64,000 nucleotides of DNA from Trematomus loennbergii (GCA_012861695.1 JAAOOA010000386.1:261501-325500); one strand, 5' to 3'. Positions 1-13,557 are shown, counted from the stretch's first letter. The notes: generated from the sequence alone by a model not told the origin. A program made the numbers and translations.

Positions 1-360
1 GAAGATTTAAGAGGATATATGCCTCCCAAAGCATAGTAGTGATGTGCTTAAGTTTATTCAAAATTAAAATGTCCGCTATTATACAAAATGGAGTCTTTAT
101 TATAAAATACGCAATGGTATTTTTCCCCTAACCTTACTGTAAAATATATTATTGGTAAATGTTGAGTTTAAAAATTAAAGTTTAATATAAGATAATTGCT
201 GGAACATATTGTTCTAGTTTATTTTCTGGAAGTGTGTTAAAACTATGGCTGTCAAGCGATTACAAATATTAATCTAATGAATTATATGCTTTGTGATTAA
301 TTAATCTAAATTCATGTTAATAAATCAGATATAGCAATATTTGCTGTGAGAAGCATCTCA

Positions 361-833
361 AGAGTGGGAAGTAACTAAGTACATCTACTCAAGTACTGTA
401 CTTATGTACAATTTTGAGGTACTTATACTTACTTGGGTATTTCCAGTTATGATAATTTGTACTCCTACCCACTGCATTTCAGAGGTAAATGGAAATATAA
501 TCAAGTCTTAAATCAGACTTAGTTCACCTGGAGTAAATTCACAAGCTACCTGCAGTATACAGTCATTAAAACTAGCTGCACCTTTACCAGCTTTGAGAAC
601 ACTTTAATGATCAATCATTATAAAACATATCATATATATTATTCGGAAATGGACCAATCTGCACAATGACTACTTTTACTGTCGCTACTTTAAAGAGCTT
701 ACGAAGAAGTAGAAAATCTGAGTACTTTTACTCAAGTACAAGATCTGAGTCCTTCTACTTTTACTCAAGTACAACATCTGAGTACTTCTACTTTTACTCA
801 AGTACAAGATCTGAGTACTTCTACTTAGGAACT
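361..833 (+). mobile_element. hAT-like MITE, truncated copy in U1
   Basis: Starts with gagtgggaagtaactaagtacatc and carries the tandem acttttactcaagtacaag motifs typical of a very common fish MITE with GTGGTGGGA-type ends. The distal TIR is missing because the sequence jumps at about 833 into the inverted-repeat arm. Homologous full copies are at 8,048-8,523 and 15,052-15,495. The hAT assignment follows from the terminal motif, not from any encoded transposase. Confidence 0.6.
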
Positions 834-839
834 GGGGTA

Positions 840-1255
840 GTATCTATAGTAACACAGTGTAGGCGGAGCCGTGACGTCATCTTCAATGAGCACCCCAGAA
901 AAACAACATCAGCCGTTAGCTGTTAGCACTCAAGCTCACAGCTCCTAATATCTGTTCAGAAACTAGACAAAAGTTAAACAAGTACAAACCACAGACTGTC
1001 TGTGTCATGGTGAATACAGTCGCTGGTTTATTTATGTCTGTATAGGCCGTTGTGAGTGTGGACGGTCGGAGCATATATTGTGTTAGCTTAGCCGATCTCC
1101 ATTTAGACAACACCCATTTTAAAAGGTGTTTCGCCTGCCGTCTGTCTGCAGACTTGTCAAAGCATTAATTCATGGTTTTTACTAACCGGTGTCAGTATAT
1201 GTTGTTACTTCGGCATCATTTTGAAACGTGTATTACAATTAAATCACGGTCAAAT
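840..1255. repeat. Inner inverted-repeat arm, left (U1)
   Basis: This stretch is the reverse complement, with small differences, of 4,085-4,450. Example: ttaaacaagtacaaaccaca here and tgtggtttgtacttgtttaa near 4,360. A third, diverged copy of part of the arm lies at 2,770-2,960. The arms flank a 2.8-kb spacer filled with a LINE fragment, a hAT-type end and a microsatellite. It looks like a foldback-type element; no transposase is seen. Confidence 0.7.
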
Positions 1256-1406
1256 AAATTCATCTTGTTGTAGTTGTAGCCCCCTTGCCAGCGATTCTCT
1301 CTCTAGTTTAGCAAACTCAGCCCGACTCAGCCCTGTTTGTTGGCCCCGATAGAACCACGATTTTGTCGGGCCAGAAAAAAGGTGAAAAAGTAGCCCCGGG
1401 CCGGAA

Positions 1407-1899
1407 CTAGGTGGGGGCCAGGAAAGAGGAGAGAGAGAGATGGAGAGAGAGAGAGGGGGTGTACTCCTGTAGGAGGTCAGCCAGATAGGTGGGGGCCAGG
1501 TTGTGGAGGGCTTTGAATGTGAGCAGGAGGGTTTTGAAGTCTATCCGGTATTTTACAGGTAGCCAATGCAGACGGATGAGGATGGGGGTGATGTGGTCAG
1601 AGGATGGGGGTGATGTGGTCAGAGGACTTGGTGCGGGTGATGATCCGGGCAGCAGAGTTATGAATGATTTGAAGTTTATTGAGGAGTTTGATGGGAAGGC
1701 CTGAGAGCATGGTATTACAATAGTCAATATGGGATATGAGGAATGCATGAACCAGGACTTCAGTGCTGGATTGAGACAGGGCGGAGTCTGGAGAAGAATG
1801 CAGTCCGAGTGATGTTTTTTTATGTGGGGTGCAAATGAGAGGGAGCTGTCCAGAATGACACCAAGATGTTGTGTTTGAGTTGTGCTCTTGATAAGCCAT
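1407..1899 (-). pseudogene. LINE reverse transcriptase, C-terminal fragment
   Basis: Minus-strand translations contain SHIDYCNTMLSGLP, then NSAARIITRTKSSDHITPIL, then IRLHWLPVKYRIDFKTLLL and FKALHNLAPTYLADLL. This is the characteristic C-terminal end of L2/CR1-group non-LTR reverse transcriptases. The blocks lie in two overlapping frames, so the copy is frameshifted, and the 5' part is absent. It would have been the replication polyprotein of a LINE and is now inert. It lies in the spacer between the inner inverted arms of U1 and is absent from U2 and U3. Confidence 0.75.
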
Positions 1900-1939
1900 T
1901 ACAACAGTAAAATAAGTGTCTCCTGTTCACCAAAACATA

Positions 1940-2100
1940 CCATCTGTTATAGAAAAATAAAGTATTCCAAAAGTATTCTAAAAGTAATCTGAATACGTTA
2001 CTTTTTTAAGACACGCAACTATTCGGATTCGGATTACTTTCAGAGCCATGTATTCAGTATTCAGGAACTAACTACATTTACAAAGTAACCCTCCAAACCC
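1940..2100 (-). mobile_element. hAT-like terminal fragment (TAACG-rich)
   Basis: On the minus strand it begins acagggtttggagggttac and carries the ATTCAGATTACTTTT-type motif of a common fish element. Related opposite ends (ggttgggttgtaacggaat) occur at about 10,425 and 18,265. No coding sequence remains. It is adjacent to a short (TA)n tract at 2,103-2,142. Confidence 0.4.
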
Positions 2101-2479
2101 TGTATATATATATATATGTATATAATATATATATATATATATGTATTACTGTATATCATAGAGTTAAGCTGAATAAGCCTCATACTGCTCTGTCCTGTCT
2201 CTTTCTTGTTGCAGAGGTCACAGCTTGGTCAGATTGGGGGGGAGGGCTATTGAGTGCACCTGCAGCTGCAGAGGCATGCTTTGCCAATGGAAGCTTTGAA
2301 GATGCACAGTGCAACGAGCCACAGCAATATTGCCATTTCTCCCGTTGTTGATTCCCTGAATCCTGATGCTATCTTTAAATTTACTCAAGTACAAGATCTG
2401 TGTACTTCTACTTTTACTCTAGTACAAGATCTGAATACTTCTACTTTTACTCAAGTACAATATATATGTATGTATATGT

Positions 2480-4084
2480 AAACATATCCAAACCTTTCAA
2501 TTACTTCTTAAAGACTTGGTTTCAATTCCCAGTTCCTTGCAAACTTGCTAAAGAAAATGGAAAGACAACTAGGTTACTTTATGAATACATATTATCTATG
2601 TTTACAGGATGGTGGAGATGATCCAAGCCATTTTTTAGATAAGCAGATTTCCTCAATTAACACAATTCAGGAAGTACTTGTCCAAGTCTGACATGGCATT
2701 CACACCTGAGTCGTTCACAGATATTCCATCCAGACAAGGAACTTGACACCACACAACTAAAACAGTAGCCATTAACTGTTAGCCGTTAGCTGTTAGCTGT
2801 TAGCACACAGAGATCACAGCTCCTCATATCTGTTCAGAAACTGGAGAAAAGTTATAAATGTACAAACCAAAGACTGTCTGAGGTATGGCGGATACAGTCA
2901 CTGCTTATTTATGTCTGTAGGACGGTGTTGTGAGTGTTGACGGAGCAGATATGTTAACTTAGTCTAATCGATCAGATCTCCATTCAGAAATTCAACAAAA
3001 TGATTCACGTGCACAATCTTCACTATGCTTCATCTAGACGTAGGCTACTTTACTTTAAATAACCTACATTTCTCTGCGCGCTTTCCCTGCACGTCCACGT
3101 CTCCAAGTGTCCCTCAAAAAGGCCCCATTCGCTTCATACTCTACTTTAAATAACCTACATTTCGTTGTGCTTACAGTTGTGTTGAACTATTAAATATACA
3201 CTAATGGCTCTGTTACTCGATTTTATGTACTTGGTTGTGTTGGCTAAAATATTTGCTTGCTTAATTCACCGCTTCTGAATCGTGGCTATTGTAACCTTTT
3301 GCTCCGATTCTCCCTCTCTCACACTTTCATAACACTCTCTCCCTCTTTCTCTTTCTCTTTGCATTTGACCATCAACTAGCATTGCCTCAGATTCCAAAGG
3401 CTCAAGTTGGACCTCTTATCTCTGATAAGTTATAACCATCATAAAATGATATATGTACTTGAAATTGGTCTGGATCAATTCTCAAGGAAATTACTGCTGG
3501 TCTGATTGAACTATATCAATGTAGTTTCATATTAGACCAGCAGCAGTTCTCACTACAAGGGTTAAACACACTTTTTTCATTTATCAAGGGTAGCCAACAC
3601 TATGTCAGTGTGAAACTGCTGTCATTGTATTGTTGGGCAAAGAGCCATTGAACATTTGGACCTGTATTAAGGAAGCATATTAGATAGTTAGGTATTACTT
3701 GTTATACATTAGTAAAAGGGGTTTGTTTTCAGAGATAGCTCTAATATTTTCAATAATTGAATGAGTTAATCATCTGAAGATAAAATCATAGAAATTGTGA
3801 AAATTCAAATAACATCAAATTGTCCTGCAAGGTTAATAGAATAATAACAAGATATTAATCATTAAATGCATTGTCAATATATAGATAGATAGATTGATGG
3901 ATTGATGGATAGATGGATAGATGGATAGATAGATGGATAGATAGATAGATGATTATCCATCTATCATAGATAGATAGATAGATAGATACAGTTTTACTGA
4001 CCCTGTTCATTCTTAATATATATATAGTTATTAAATAATATTTTAATTTAAAATGTCTAGATACTATGGTAGACTACAACAAAA
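2480..4084. other. Gene-free spacer of U1
   Basis: No coding region is supported. It contains a diverged piece of the inner inverted arm (2,770-2,960), pyrimidine-rich DNA around 3,310-3,365 and a GATA-type microsatellite (about 3,878-3,988). The rest is AT-rich sequence in which I see nothing specific. Confidence 0.5.
3878..3988. repeat. Imperfect (GATA/GATG)n microsatellite with a small inverted segment
   Basis: Runs of tagatagatagatggatagat are visible. At about 3,948-3,962 the tract passes through gattatccatctatc before resuming in the original orientation, giving a local hairpin. Confidence 0.85.
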
Positions 4085-4450
4085 TGAACATATTTTACCG
4101 TAATTTAATTGTAATACACGTTTCAAAATGATGCCGAAGTAACAACATACTGATACCGGTTAGTAAAAAATCATGAATTAATGCTGTGACAAGTGTGCAG
4201 ACAAGACGGCAGGCGAAAAACCTTTAAAATGCGTGTTTCTGAATGGAGATCGAATTGATCAGGATAAACTAACCTGTAGCTGCTCCGTCCAAACTCACAA
4301 CGGCATACAGACAGAAATAAAGCAGCGACTGTATTCTCCATGACATAGACAGTCTGTGGTTTGTACTTGTTTAACTTTTGTCTAGTTCTGAACAGATATG
4401 AGGAGCTGTGAGCTCTGAGGGCTAACAGCTAACGGCTGATGTTTTGGGGC
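4085..4450. repeat. Inner inverted-repeat arm, right (U1)
   Basis: Reverse-complement partner of 840-1,255. It ends in gctaacagctaacggctgatg, mirrored at the left arm by catcagccgttagctgttagc. The same arm follows the left arm almost immediately in U3 (19,080-19,465). Confidence 0.7.
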
Positions 4451-5771
4451 ATGTTGCGCTGTCGGATGCTGACCAATCACGAAGCGTCATTCTTGACTGG
4501 CTGTAAAAACAACCAATCACAGCAGTGCTTCTCTGGCTGGCTCTGTCCAATCACAAACAAGAAGTGTTCTCCCTAAAGGAATACCCTTTCCGTATAAGTT
4601 TAAATGCTGTGGTGTTTCCTGAAATGCTGTAGCGTTTTGTGAAATGTTGTTTTGACTTGCACTTCAGGGCCACCGTAGGTGTCAGTTGTGTCACATCTTG
4701 TTCTCACTGCCCCAAAGAGGACAACAATCTTCAGGGTCAAATACGAGTTGCCCAACCTTTACCAGTGGCCAATCAGAAAACGTTCATAAGTTGAATCTTA
4801 AGTTACTAGTATTGCGTGGAGGCCTCTAGTTATTTGTTATTATTACAGTTATTGACTGTGATCTTAAATCCAATATGAGTCTGCCATGACTGTTCTTTCT
4901 AAATGACATAAGGTCCCGTAATGATAATCCTGTGTGAATATGGCTTTACAAATCACTTGTGAAAGTTTTGGAGAGCACTGTCAAATGATGCCATCCTGAA
5001 GATTGGTTTGCCAGATTGTAGAATTCTCATTGAACAAATCTGTTATTTGGGCGGAAGGACTAGTTGAACAGATTGTGTAAGATTTCTTGAATTTGCCTTA
5101 GTTTTCTCTCCCAAGTAAAACAGATGGTTTGTTATCATTCACTATTGTTCCTCTGCCTGTTGTGACAGTGTTGCCTTGTCCCTTGATCTCAGCAGTGAAG
5201 TTATTGTAAAATCGTAATCAGTAGCAAATTTTACAAAACTACATATATACGTTTCAGATTTAAAGGAAAATGTTCAAATGTCTGACTGTGGCAACCCAGG
5301 ACAATGGACAATTTGGCTCAATAATGCACGCTGGCACTCAATCATACCTTTGGGATTGTTACACAGACAGAAAACGTATTTGAAAGATACAGTTATCACA
5401 TAGAATTTCCACACATAATGACTTAATTAAGCAAACGTGACATTTTTACAATAGTGTGTTGTTTCCACGAAATCTCACCAAAAACAAGTGGTTCACTCTG
5501 TGACACAAGTAGTTAGTAGAGTCAATGTAGAGTTAGAAGAGAGAAATGTTAATGTAGAGTTAGAGTGAATGGACAGTAGGTGAGTGTTTTGTAACTGTAG
5601 TTCAACACACCTGTCAAATAAATCAATCTGTGATTATAGTTCTTGCATTGTTTGTTTTGTGAAGGAAGTAATACCTTGTCTTAGGTCATGTTCACACCAG
5701 CCTTGTTTAGTCTGGTTGAATCGAACCCTGGTGCGTTCAACCGCTTGGTGCGGTTCGGCCTATAAGCTAGG

Positions 5772-6275
5772 CTATATTTGCTTGTGACTGCTCACCTCAC
5801 TGGTCCCCTGTGTACAACAAAAGGCTGTGGTACAATCTGATCAGAGCCCTCCTTACTGCAGTCTGTCATTATATGTGTTTATAATGTTTTAACACACCAA
5901 AGAAGAGGACTATTAGGTGTGAATGCAACCTTAGTTTCCTGAAAGACCTGAGTGAATACTTAGGACATGACACAGTATGGCTTATAATACTGTTTAATAC
6001 ACAAGGGAGGTATCAAGACTAGAAAGCAAAGACAGAATATGGTATGTAAATGCATGAAACAATGGGAATGGCTGTGAGGGATGCAGGAGGAACAGGGCCA
6101 TGCAGGGACAGCCGGACCAGGGACAGCATTGGGAGGCCTAAAGATGGGAGCCACATCCATACAGCAAGAAAGAAACACCAACCACTCACACAGACAGAGG
6201 AGAAAGGGTTAGTAACAAAACATGGGAGAAGAGAAGAAGGTGAGGATTTAAGAAACTGAGAGAGACATATACACC
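5772..6275. repeat. Outer inverted-repeat arm (U1, right)
   Basis: Matches 13,074-13,557 and 20,807-21,290 directly, and 8,694-9,180 and 15,655-17,065 in reverse complement. Small open frames of 60-90 codons appear on both strands of every copy, but they shift and change length between copies, which argues against coding. The start contains a cattcacacc/gttcacacc-type motif (gtcatgttcacaccagcc at about 5,687) also seen in Harbinger-like fish repeats. Confidence 0.7.
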
Positions 6276-6925
6276 GGCATAGACTTTAAATTAAATACAG
6301 GGGCCTGCAGGCAGGGACTGAAACATATCATTATAGAATATTACATAAATAAGGTTTTAGGATTCAACAATCTCTTATCTCTTTGGATAACTAAATTAAA
6401 CTCACACTGTACATTTTACATGTATACTTAATTTAATATTCCATTCCTACACACTTAATGTATATAATATCCTGCTTTATATTTATTTTGTTTACTGTAA
6501 ATTGGTATTTCAACATGTATATTTTCTACTTTTTGAATGCTGTTTTATTTCTATTTGTGATGTTTACATTTTAGAATTGTTTATTTCTAGTCTTTTCATT
6601 TCTCTTATGTGCAATGCCAATCTTTAATGCTGTGGGCCATAGGGCTCATAAAAGGTTTTTGAGAAGAAAACTTGTCAAAACTGCTGGGAAAAACACACAC
6701 TTAAATCTGCCTAGCAACTGGCCGGTCCTCACAACACCGACCAAATTCACCACTTGTGTGAAAATTTGTGTTTTAACATTTTAAGTGACTTTCTGACTCA
6801 CGACCCCATCTTGTGTTAGAGATATTTTTTTCATCTTTGTGGCTATAGCAGAAAGGGGGGTCCTCACACCCTGCCAGGTGGTGAGGACCATGACCCAAGG
6901 GTCATGGTCCTCACAATATAGCAAA

Positions 6926-7224
<299 letters not shown>

Positions 7225-8047
7225 TGGTGTTTTGTGAGGACCACTTATTGAGAAACAACTCGTTCTGTGAGGACATTTTTGGTTGTGAGGACCTTTTGGG
7301 TGGTCCTCACTAAAACAATGCTGAAATACTCCCCTGAAGGCCTGAACACATGCTGTGTAATTTTCAGCAAAAGTCCCACAAGAATAGTAACTATGGAAAT
7401 GGTCGTTTTCTCCTGTGCTCTTGGGCTCCAACTAGAGGACACACACATGTACTGCATCTACATGTACTGCATTTTCTGATTGATTGGTCACTGCAGTCAC
7501 ATTGCTTAACTAGGGAGGGGTAAGGAAGGAGGGGAAATATAGTTGCAGGTGACCTGACAGAAGCCTGTTACCAGCTACATGTCAACCATGTAGAGGTTAC
7601 AAATTAAATATAAATGACAAATCAACACATTCATGATATAAAATACTTGCATACTGTGCATTATCAGTTAAGAATTATTAATCATTTTCTGAAGATTTAA
7701 GAGATATATGCCTCCAAAGCATAGTAGTGATGTGCTTAAGTTTATTAAAAATTAAAATGTCCGCTATTATACAAAATGGAGTCTTTATTATAAAATACGC
7801 AATGGTATTTTTCCCCTAACCTTACTGTAAAATATATTATTGGTAAATGTTGAGTTTAAAAATTAAAGTTTAATATAAGATAATTGCTGGAACATATTGT
7901 TCTAGTTTTTTTCTGGAAGTGTGTTAAAACTATGGCTGTCAAGCAATTACAAATATTAATCTAATGAATTATATGCTTTGTGATTAATTAATCTAAATTC
8001 ATGTTAATAAATCAGATATAGCAATATTTGCTGTGAGAAGCATCTCA

Positions 8048-8523
8048 AGAGGTGGGAAGTAACTAAGTACATCTACTCAAGTACTGTACTTATGTACAAT
8101 TTTGAGGTACTTTTACTTTACTTGGGTATTTCCAGTTATGATAATTTGTACTCCTACCCCACTGCATTTCAGAGGTAAATGGAAATATAATCAAGTCTTA
8201 AATCAGACTTTAGTTCCACCTGGAGTAAATCACAAGCTACCCTGCAGTATACAGTCATTAAAACTAGCTGCACCTTTACCAGCTTTGAGAACACTTTAAT
8301 GATCAATCATTATAAAACATATCATATATATTATTCGGAAATGGACCAATCTGCACAATCACTACTTTTACTGTCGCTACTTTAAAGAGCTTACGAAGAA
8401 GTAGAAAATCAGAGTACTTTTACTCAAGTACAAGATCTGAGTCCTTCTACTTTTACTCAAGTACAACATCTGAGTACTTCTACTTTTACTAAGAACAACA
8501 TCTGAGTACTTTTCCCACCACTG
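8048..8523 (+). mobile_element. hAT-like MITE (U2 copy)
   Basis: Ends are gaggtgggaagtaac on the left and gagtacttttcccaccactg on the right, whose reverse complement is cagtggtgggaaaagtactc, forming the TIR pair. The interior consists of tandem ctcaagtacaagatctgagt-type motifs whose number varies among the three copies. There is no coding capacity. Confidence 0.65.
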
Positions 8524-8693
8524 CACACCTGACGTTACTCGTAATTGTGGCAACAGAGCTATGAGTTTTGGCAGTGGAAAATATGAAGCCTTTTGGCCGA
8601 ATGTTTGGACAGATCGCGATAAACTTATGAAAAGGAGCATTGTCTACATCGAGCCTTGTAATGTAACTATTTATCAAGTTGAAAACAATAAGA

Positions 8694-9180
8694 TGTCTCT
8701 CTCAGTTCCTTAAATCCTCACCTTCTTCTCTTATCCCATGTTTTGTTACAACCCTTTTCCCTCTGTCTGTGTGAGTGGTTGGTGTTTCTTTCTTGCTGTA
8801 TGGATGTGGCCCATCTTTAGGCCTCCCAATGCTGTCCCTGGTCCTGCTGTCCCTGCATGGCCCTGCTCCTCCTGCATCCCTCACAGCCATTCCCATTGTT
8901 TCATGCATTTACATACCATATTCTGTCTTTGCTTTCTCGTCTTGATACCTCCCTTGTGTATTAAACAGTATTATAAGCCATACTGTGTTATGTCCTAAGT
9001 ATTCACTCTTTCAGGAAACTAAGGTTGCATTCACACCTAATAGTCCTCTTCTTTGGTGTGTTAAAACATTATAAACACATATAATGACAGACTGCAGTAA
9101 GGAGGGCTCTGATCAGATTGTACCACAGCCTTTTGTTGTACACAGGGGACCAGTGAGGTGAGCAGTCACAAGCAAATATA
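8694..9180. repeat. Outer inverted-repeat arm (U2, left)
   Basis: Reverse complement of 13,074-13,557. For example, gttccttaaatcctcacctt here mirrors aaggtgaggatttaagaaac there. The arms enclose about 3.9 kb. The 86-codon open frame here is also open in the reverse copies but has no recognisable domain. Confidence 0.75.
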
Positions 9181-10247
9181 TATATATATACCAGCCTTTG
9201 ACAACACTTTAATGATCAATAATTATAAAACATATCATATATATTATTCTGAAATGGACCAATCTGCACAATGACTACTTTTACTGTTGCTGCTTTAACT
9301 ATATTTTGATGATAATACTTTTCTACTTTTACTTGAGGAACATTTTGAATGCAGGACTTTTACTGTAACAGAGTATTCTTTTAGACATTATCTAAAGTTA
9401 TCATTATCATTACTTTAGTATCCACTTTAGTATGATGATTAATTGAAAGGGGACCTACAATACTATGCAAAATGCACTTTTTGATGTCTGTTATACATAA
9501 ATATGTGTCCCCGGTGTGTCAGGGAACTCACAAAGTGTCAGTAAACAAAACCCTCTCTTTTCCTTCATACCCACACCTCTCTCTAAAAAAGGAGGGTGCT
9601 AACAAGCAGATCCAGAATTTTCGCTCCTATAACGTCATTGGCGACATCCGGCCGACGTGACACGTCCCAACCTATCATCTCCGGCACACGTGACACGTCC
9701 CAACCTATCGTCTCTCTATACAGTCACAGCGCTGTGTGTCTGTGTATTCAGCAGGATGTCTGCTGGGGCTTAGAGTAAAGTTGTTATATAATACATATAA
9801 TGGCACCGTTCTAGCGGTAAACACTTAGAAAGAACATGTCAAGCTATGTGCTGTATCAGAAACAATGCGCAGCGTGTTTTGGGAGTAATATGCTGTGTGT
9901 TTACATTAGCAAGCATGCTAACACTCAGAGCTAACCATGGAGCTAATGCTGTAGGCTACTGGAGAGAATGTGTAACGTAATGTCCTTGTGGTAAAGAGAA
10001 AGGCTTGAGCTCCATACTGTTTCAGAAATAAAGCTTGAAGTGGTTAGGAGCATAACATTGCATTTAATCACTGCAGCGTTTAGCTGAGCTTCTCCCCGTA
10101 GAAATCTCTCAGGGGAAAGCTGCGTGACGCTACATATATCTATATATATAGATATATATGTATATATAGTCATGTGCACATTAACTACTGACTACAATGT
10201 AGAAATGGCAATTACATTTTTATGTCCCCGACTCCTCTAACAATGCA

Positions 10248-10249
<2 letters not shown>

Positions 10250-10323
<74 letters not shown>
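10250..10323. repeat. (TA)n microsatellite
   Basis: About 35 TA repeats. The matching site in U3 (about 18,140-18,163) is much shorter. Confidence 0.95.
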
Positions 10324-10326
<3 letters not shown>

Positions 10327-11541
10327 TTTAAAAGAAAGAAAATAGAAGTAATTATAAAATAAAGTGATGCAGTAAGTAAGTCCAATGTATTATAACCAAA
10401 CATATATACAGAGTGTGTATATATTCAGGGTTGGGTTGTAACGGAATACATGTAACGGCGTTACGTAATCAGAATACAAAAATCAAGTAACTGTATTCAG
10501 CTCGCGTTATATTTGAAAAACGAGTAATCTGATTACAGTTACGTTCGTAAACCTGAAGTGAATACATTTTGGAATACTTATTGGAATTATTGGTGGAAAG
10601 GTTTCCTCACAAAATGTAATATTCATTACCGGCAGATCTGTGTGCACGGCGCAGCAGCGTGTCTGTGTCAGCACGAGAGAGAGTGAGAGATATCGCGCAT
10701 TTCCACCGCAGGCCTCGCTCGACTTAGTACGGTTTTGTTAGGCCTTGTTAGGCCCGGCTCACTTTAATGCTGCACTTCCATTACAGTTTAGGAACTGGGG
10801 TAGTATCTATAGTAACACAGTGTAGGCGGAGCCGTGACGTCATCTTCAATGAGCACCCCAGAAAAACAACATCAGCCGTTAGCTGTTAGCACTCAAGCTC
10901 ACAGCTCCTCATATCTGTTCAGAAACTAGACAAAAGTTAAACAAGTACAAACCACAGACTGCCTGTGTCATGGAGAATACAGTCGCTGCTTTATTTATGT
11001 CTGTATAGGCCGTTGTTGTGAGTGTGGACGGTCGGAGCATATATTGTGTTAGCTTAGCCGATCTCCATTTAGACAACACCCATTTTAAAAGGTGTTTCGC
11101 CTGCCGTCTGTCTGCAGACTTGTCAAAGCATTAATTCATGGTTTTTACTAACCGGTATCAGTATGTTGTTACTATATGTTATGTATATATGTATATGTAT
11201 ATAATATGTATATATATCAGAGGTGTGGACTCGAGTCACATGACTTGGACTCGAGTCAGACTCGAGTCACTAATTTGATGACTTTGGACTCGACTTGACA
11301 AAATCACAAAACACTAGCGACTCGACTTGGACTTGAACACCAATGACTCGGGACTTGACTTGGACTTGAGCCTCCTGACTTGAGGTGACTTGATCATTTA
11401 AATCAGGGGTCTCAAACAAGCCGATCGCGAGATGCCGTTAGAAGAGCAGACTCCCGTCGGGGAGAGCAGAATCTTCAGCCGCTGCAACTCTTGCTGTGAA
11501 TCCATGCAGGCAGGGGCGGGACTTTATTTTGCTGAGCCACC

Positions 11542-11886
11542 ATGCGGCCAATCATATGCGAGGACACACTAGGATCATACCATTATGTGAAAGAAGGGTG
11601 GGGGGCAGACGCTCCAAAGACAGCAGGTGTAGTGGTACAGGCCAGCTACAGAGCCACGGGGAGACGGGGAGCCGGATTAAATGCAAGCGCGCAGGAAAAA
11701 GTCAAGAAATTAGCGAAAACCGAAAAAAGAAGCAGCTTCTGGCTGCATTTCAATGATATTGGAGAAAGCAAAGCTGAGTGCAGGATTTGTAAAATGAAAA
11801 TAACCTTCAGAGCAGGGTTTTATTTTGGTAACCACTCAGGATTTATTGTCAGAGGTGGGAGAAGTTCAGATCTTGTTCTTGAGTAA
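11542..11886 (+). pseudogene. hAT transposase N-terminal remnant, BED-type zinc finger
   Basis: The 114-codon frame contains SSFWLHFNDIGESKAECRIC followed by KMKI, which fits the start of a BED DNA-binding finger (aromatic WxHF, then CxxC). In intact hAT transposases this finger binds the element ends and precedes the RNase-H-like catalytic domain. Here the frame runs into an inserted MITE (the agaggtgggagaagttcaga motif at about 11,851) and stops, so the His pair and catalytic domain are missing. It lies between the TIRs of the 11,218-12,304 element, in the expected orientation. Confidence 0.6.
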
Positions 11887-12010
11887 AAGTACCAGAGTGT
11901 AGGAATACTCGGTTACAATAAAAAGTCCTGCATTCAAAATGTTACAAGTAAAAGTACAAAAGTATTATCATCAAAATATACTTAAAGTACCACCTGCAGA
12001 GGGATCTAGA
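11851..12010 (+). mobile_element. MITE nested in hAT element
   Basis: Sequence agaggtgggagaagttcaga followed by gagtaaaagtaccag and cctgcattcaaaatgttac matches the very common fish GTGGTGGAAGAAGTA-type MITE. Related partial copies lie at about 9,290-9,400, 17,160-17,280 and 28,530-28,600. The right boundary is unclear. Confidence 0.5.
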
Positions 12011-12305
12011 TTCAGGTGTGCAGAGAGAAAATTGATAATTAAATTATTAATGTGACTAATAAAGAGCAGTTTGATTATTAAGTATTATTCTGTTGATCGA
12101 TGTCATTACATTTGTTGAAAAGCACATAAGGACTTGTTTAAGACTCGTTTTGTCAAAGTTTGGGACTTGGACTTGACTTGAACTTGCCCATCCTGACTTG
12201 AGACTTGACTTGGACTTGAGCGCAAAGACTTGAGACTTGACTCGGACTTGAGCGCAAAGACTTGAGACTCGGACTTGCAAAACAATGACTTGGTCCCACC
12301 TCTGA

Positions 12306-12625
12306 TATATATATATATATGTATATATATATAAGTATATATATATATGTATGTATATATGTATATATATATGTATATATATGTATGTATATATATATAT
12401 ATGTATATATATGTATATGTATATATATATATATTATGTAATATATATATGTATATATATGTATGTATATATATGTGTATATATATATATGTATATATGT
12501 ATGTATGTGTATATATATGTATATATATGTATGTGTATATATATGTATATATATGTATGTATATATGTGTATATATATATGTGTATATATATATGTGTAT
12601 ATATATATGTGTATATATATATATG

Positions 12626-12657
<32 letters not shown>

Positions 12658-12660
12658 CAC
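12306..12660. repeat. AT-rich (TATATG)n-type microsatellite
   Basis: About 355 bp of TATATATGTATATG-like sequence on the right side of the hAT element. Open frames of Tyr-Ile repeats on both strands are artefacts. Confidence 0.9.
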
Positions 12661-13073
12661 ATAATGGCTTACACATACATACACATAATAATACACATAA
12701 TATATATATACACATAATGGCTTAATTAAGCAAACGTGACATTTTTACAATAGTGTGTTGTTTCCACGAAATCTCACCAAAACAAGTGGTTCACTCTGTG
12801 ACACAAGTAGTTAGTAGAGTCAATGTAGAGTTAGAAGAGAGAAATGTTAATGTAGAGTTAGAGTGAATGGACAGTAGGTGAGTGTTTTTGTAACTGTAGT
12901 TCAACACACCTGTCAAATAAATCAATCTGTGATTATAGTTCTTGCATTGTTTGTTTTGTGAAGGAAGTAATACCTTGTCTCAGGTCATGTTCACACCAGC
13001 CTTGTTTAGTCTGGTTGAATCGAACCCTGGTGCGTTCAACCGCTTGGTGCGGTTCGGCCTATAAGCTAGGCTA

Positions 13074-13557
13074 TATTTGCTTGTGACTGCTCACCTCACT
13101 GGTCCCCTGTGTACAACAAAAGGCTGTGGTACAATCTGATCAGAGCCCTCCTTACTGCAGTCTGTCATTATATGTGTTTATAATGTTTTAACACACCAAA
13201 GAAGAGGACTATTAGGTGTGAATGCAACCTTAGTTTCCTGAAAGAGTGAATACTTAGGACATAACACAGTATGGCTTATAATACTGTTTTATACACAAGG
13301 GAGGTATCAAGACTAGAAAGCAAAGACATAATATGGTATGTAAATGCATGAAACAATGGGAATGGCTGTGAGGGATGCAGGAGGAGCAGGGCCATGCAGG
13401 GACAGCAGGACCAGGGACAGCATTGGGAGGCCTAAAGATGGGAGCCACATCCATACAGCAAGAAAGAAACACCAACCACTCACACAGACAGAGGGCAAAG
13501 GGTTAGTAATAAAACATGGGAGAAGAGAAGAAGGTGAGGATTTAAGAAACTGAGAGG
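13074..13557. repeat. Outer inverted-repeat arm (U2, right)
   Basis: Direct match to 5,772-6,275 and 20,807-21,290, and inverted match to 8,694-9,180. The retained arm pair in U2 could form a large stem enclosing 3.9 kb. Confidence 0.75.

Larger units (their letters stand above)
11218..12304 (+). mobile_element. hAT element with CAGAGGTG ends
   Basis: Left end cagaggtgtggactcgagtc and right end (reverse complement) cagaggtgggaccaagtcat form the TIRs. Subterminal gacttggactcgag-type motifs are repeated at both ends. It carries a decayed BED-type N-terminus (11,542-11,886) and a second MITE inserted near 11,851. Flanks are AT-only on both sides, so an 8-bp target duplication cannot be separated from microsatellite. 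It occupies the place of about 1.4 kb present in U3. Confidence 0.75.

Noticed and set aside
8738..8998. Recurrent 70-86-codon frames in the outer inverted arms (also at 5,960, 13,254, 15,710 and 21,021, on either strand)
   Set aside because: They repeat only because the arm repeats; start, frame and length vary between copies, codon pattern looks random and no domain is visible.
12106..12725. Tyr-Ile-rich frames up to 196 codons
   Set aside because: Translation of AT-rich microsatellite on both strands.
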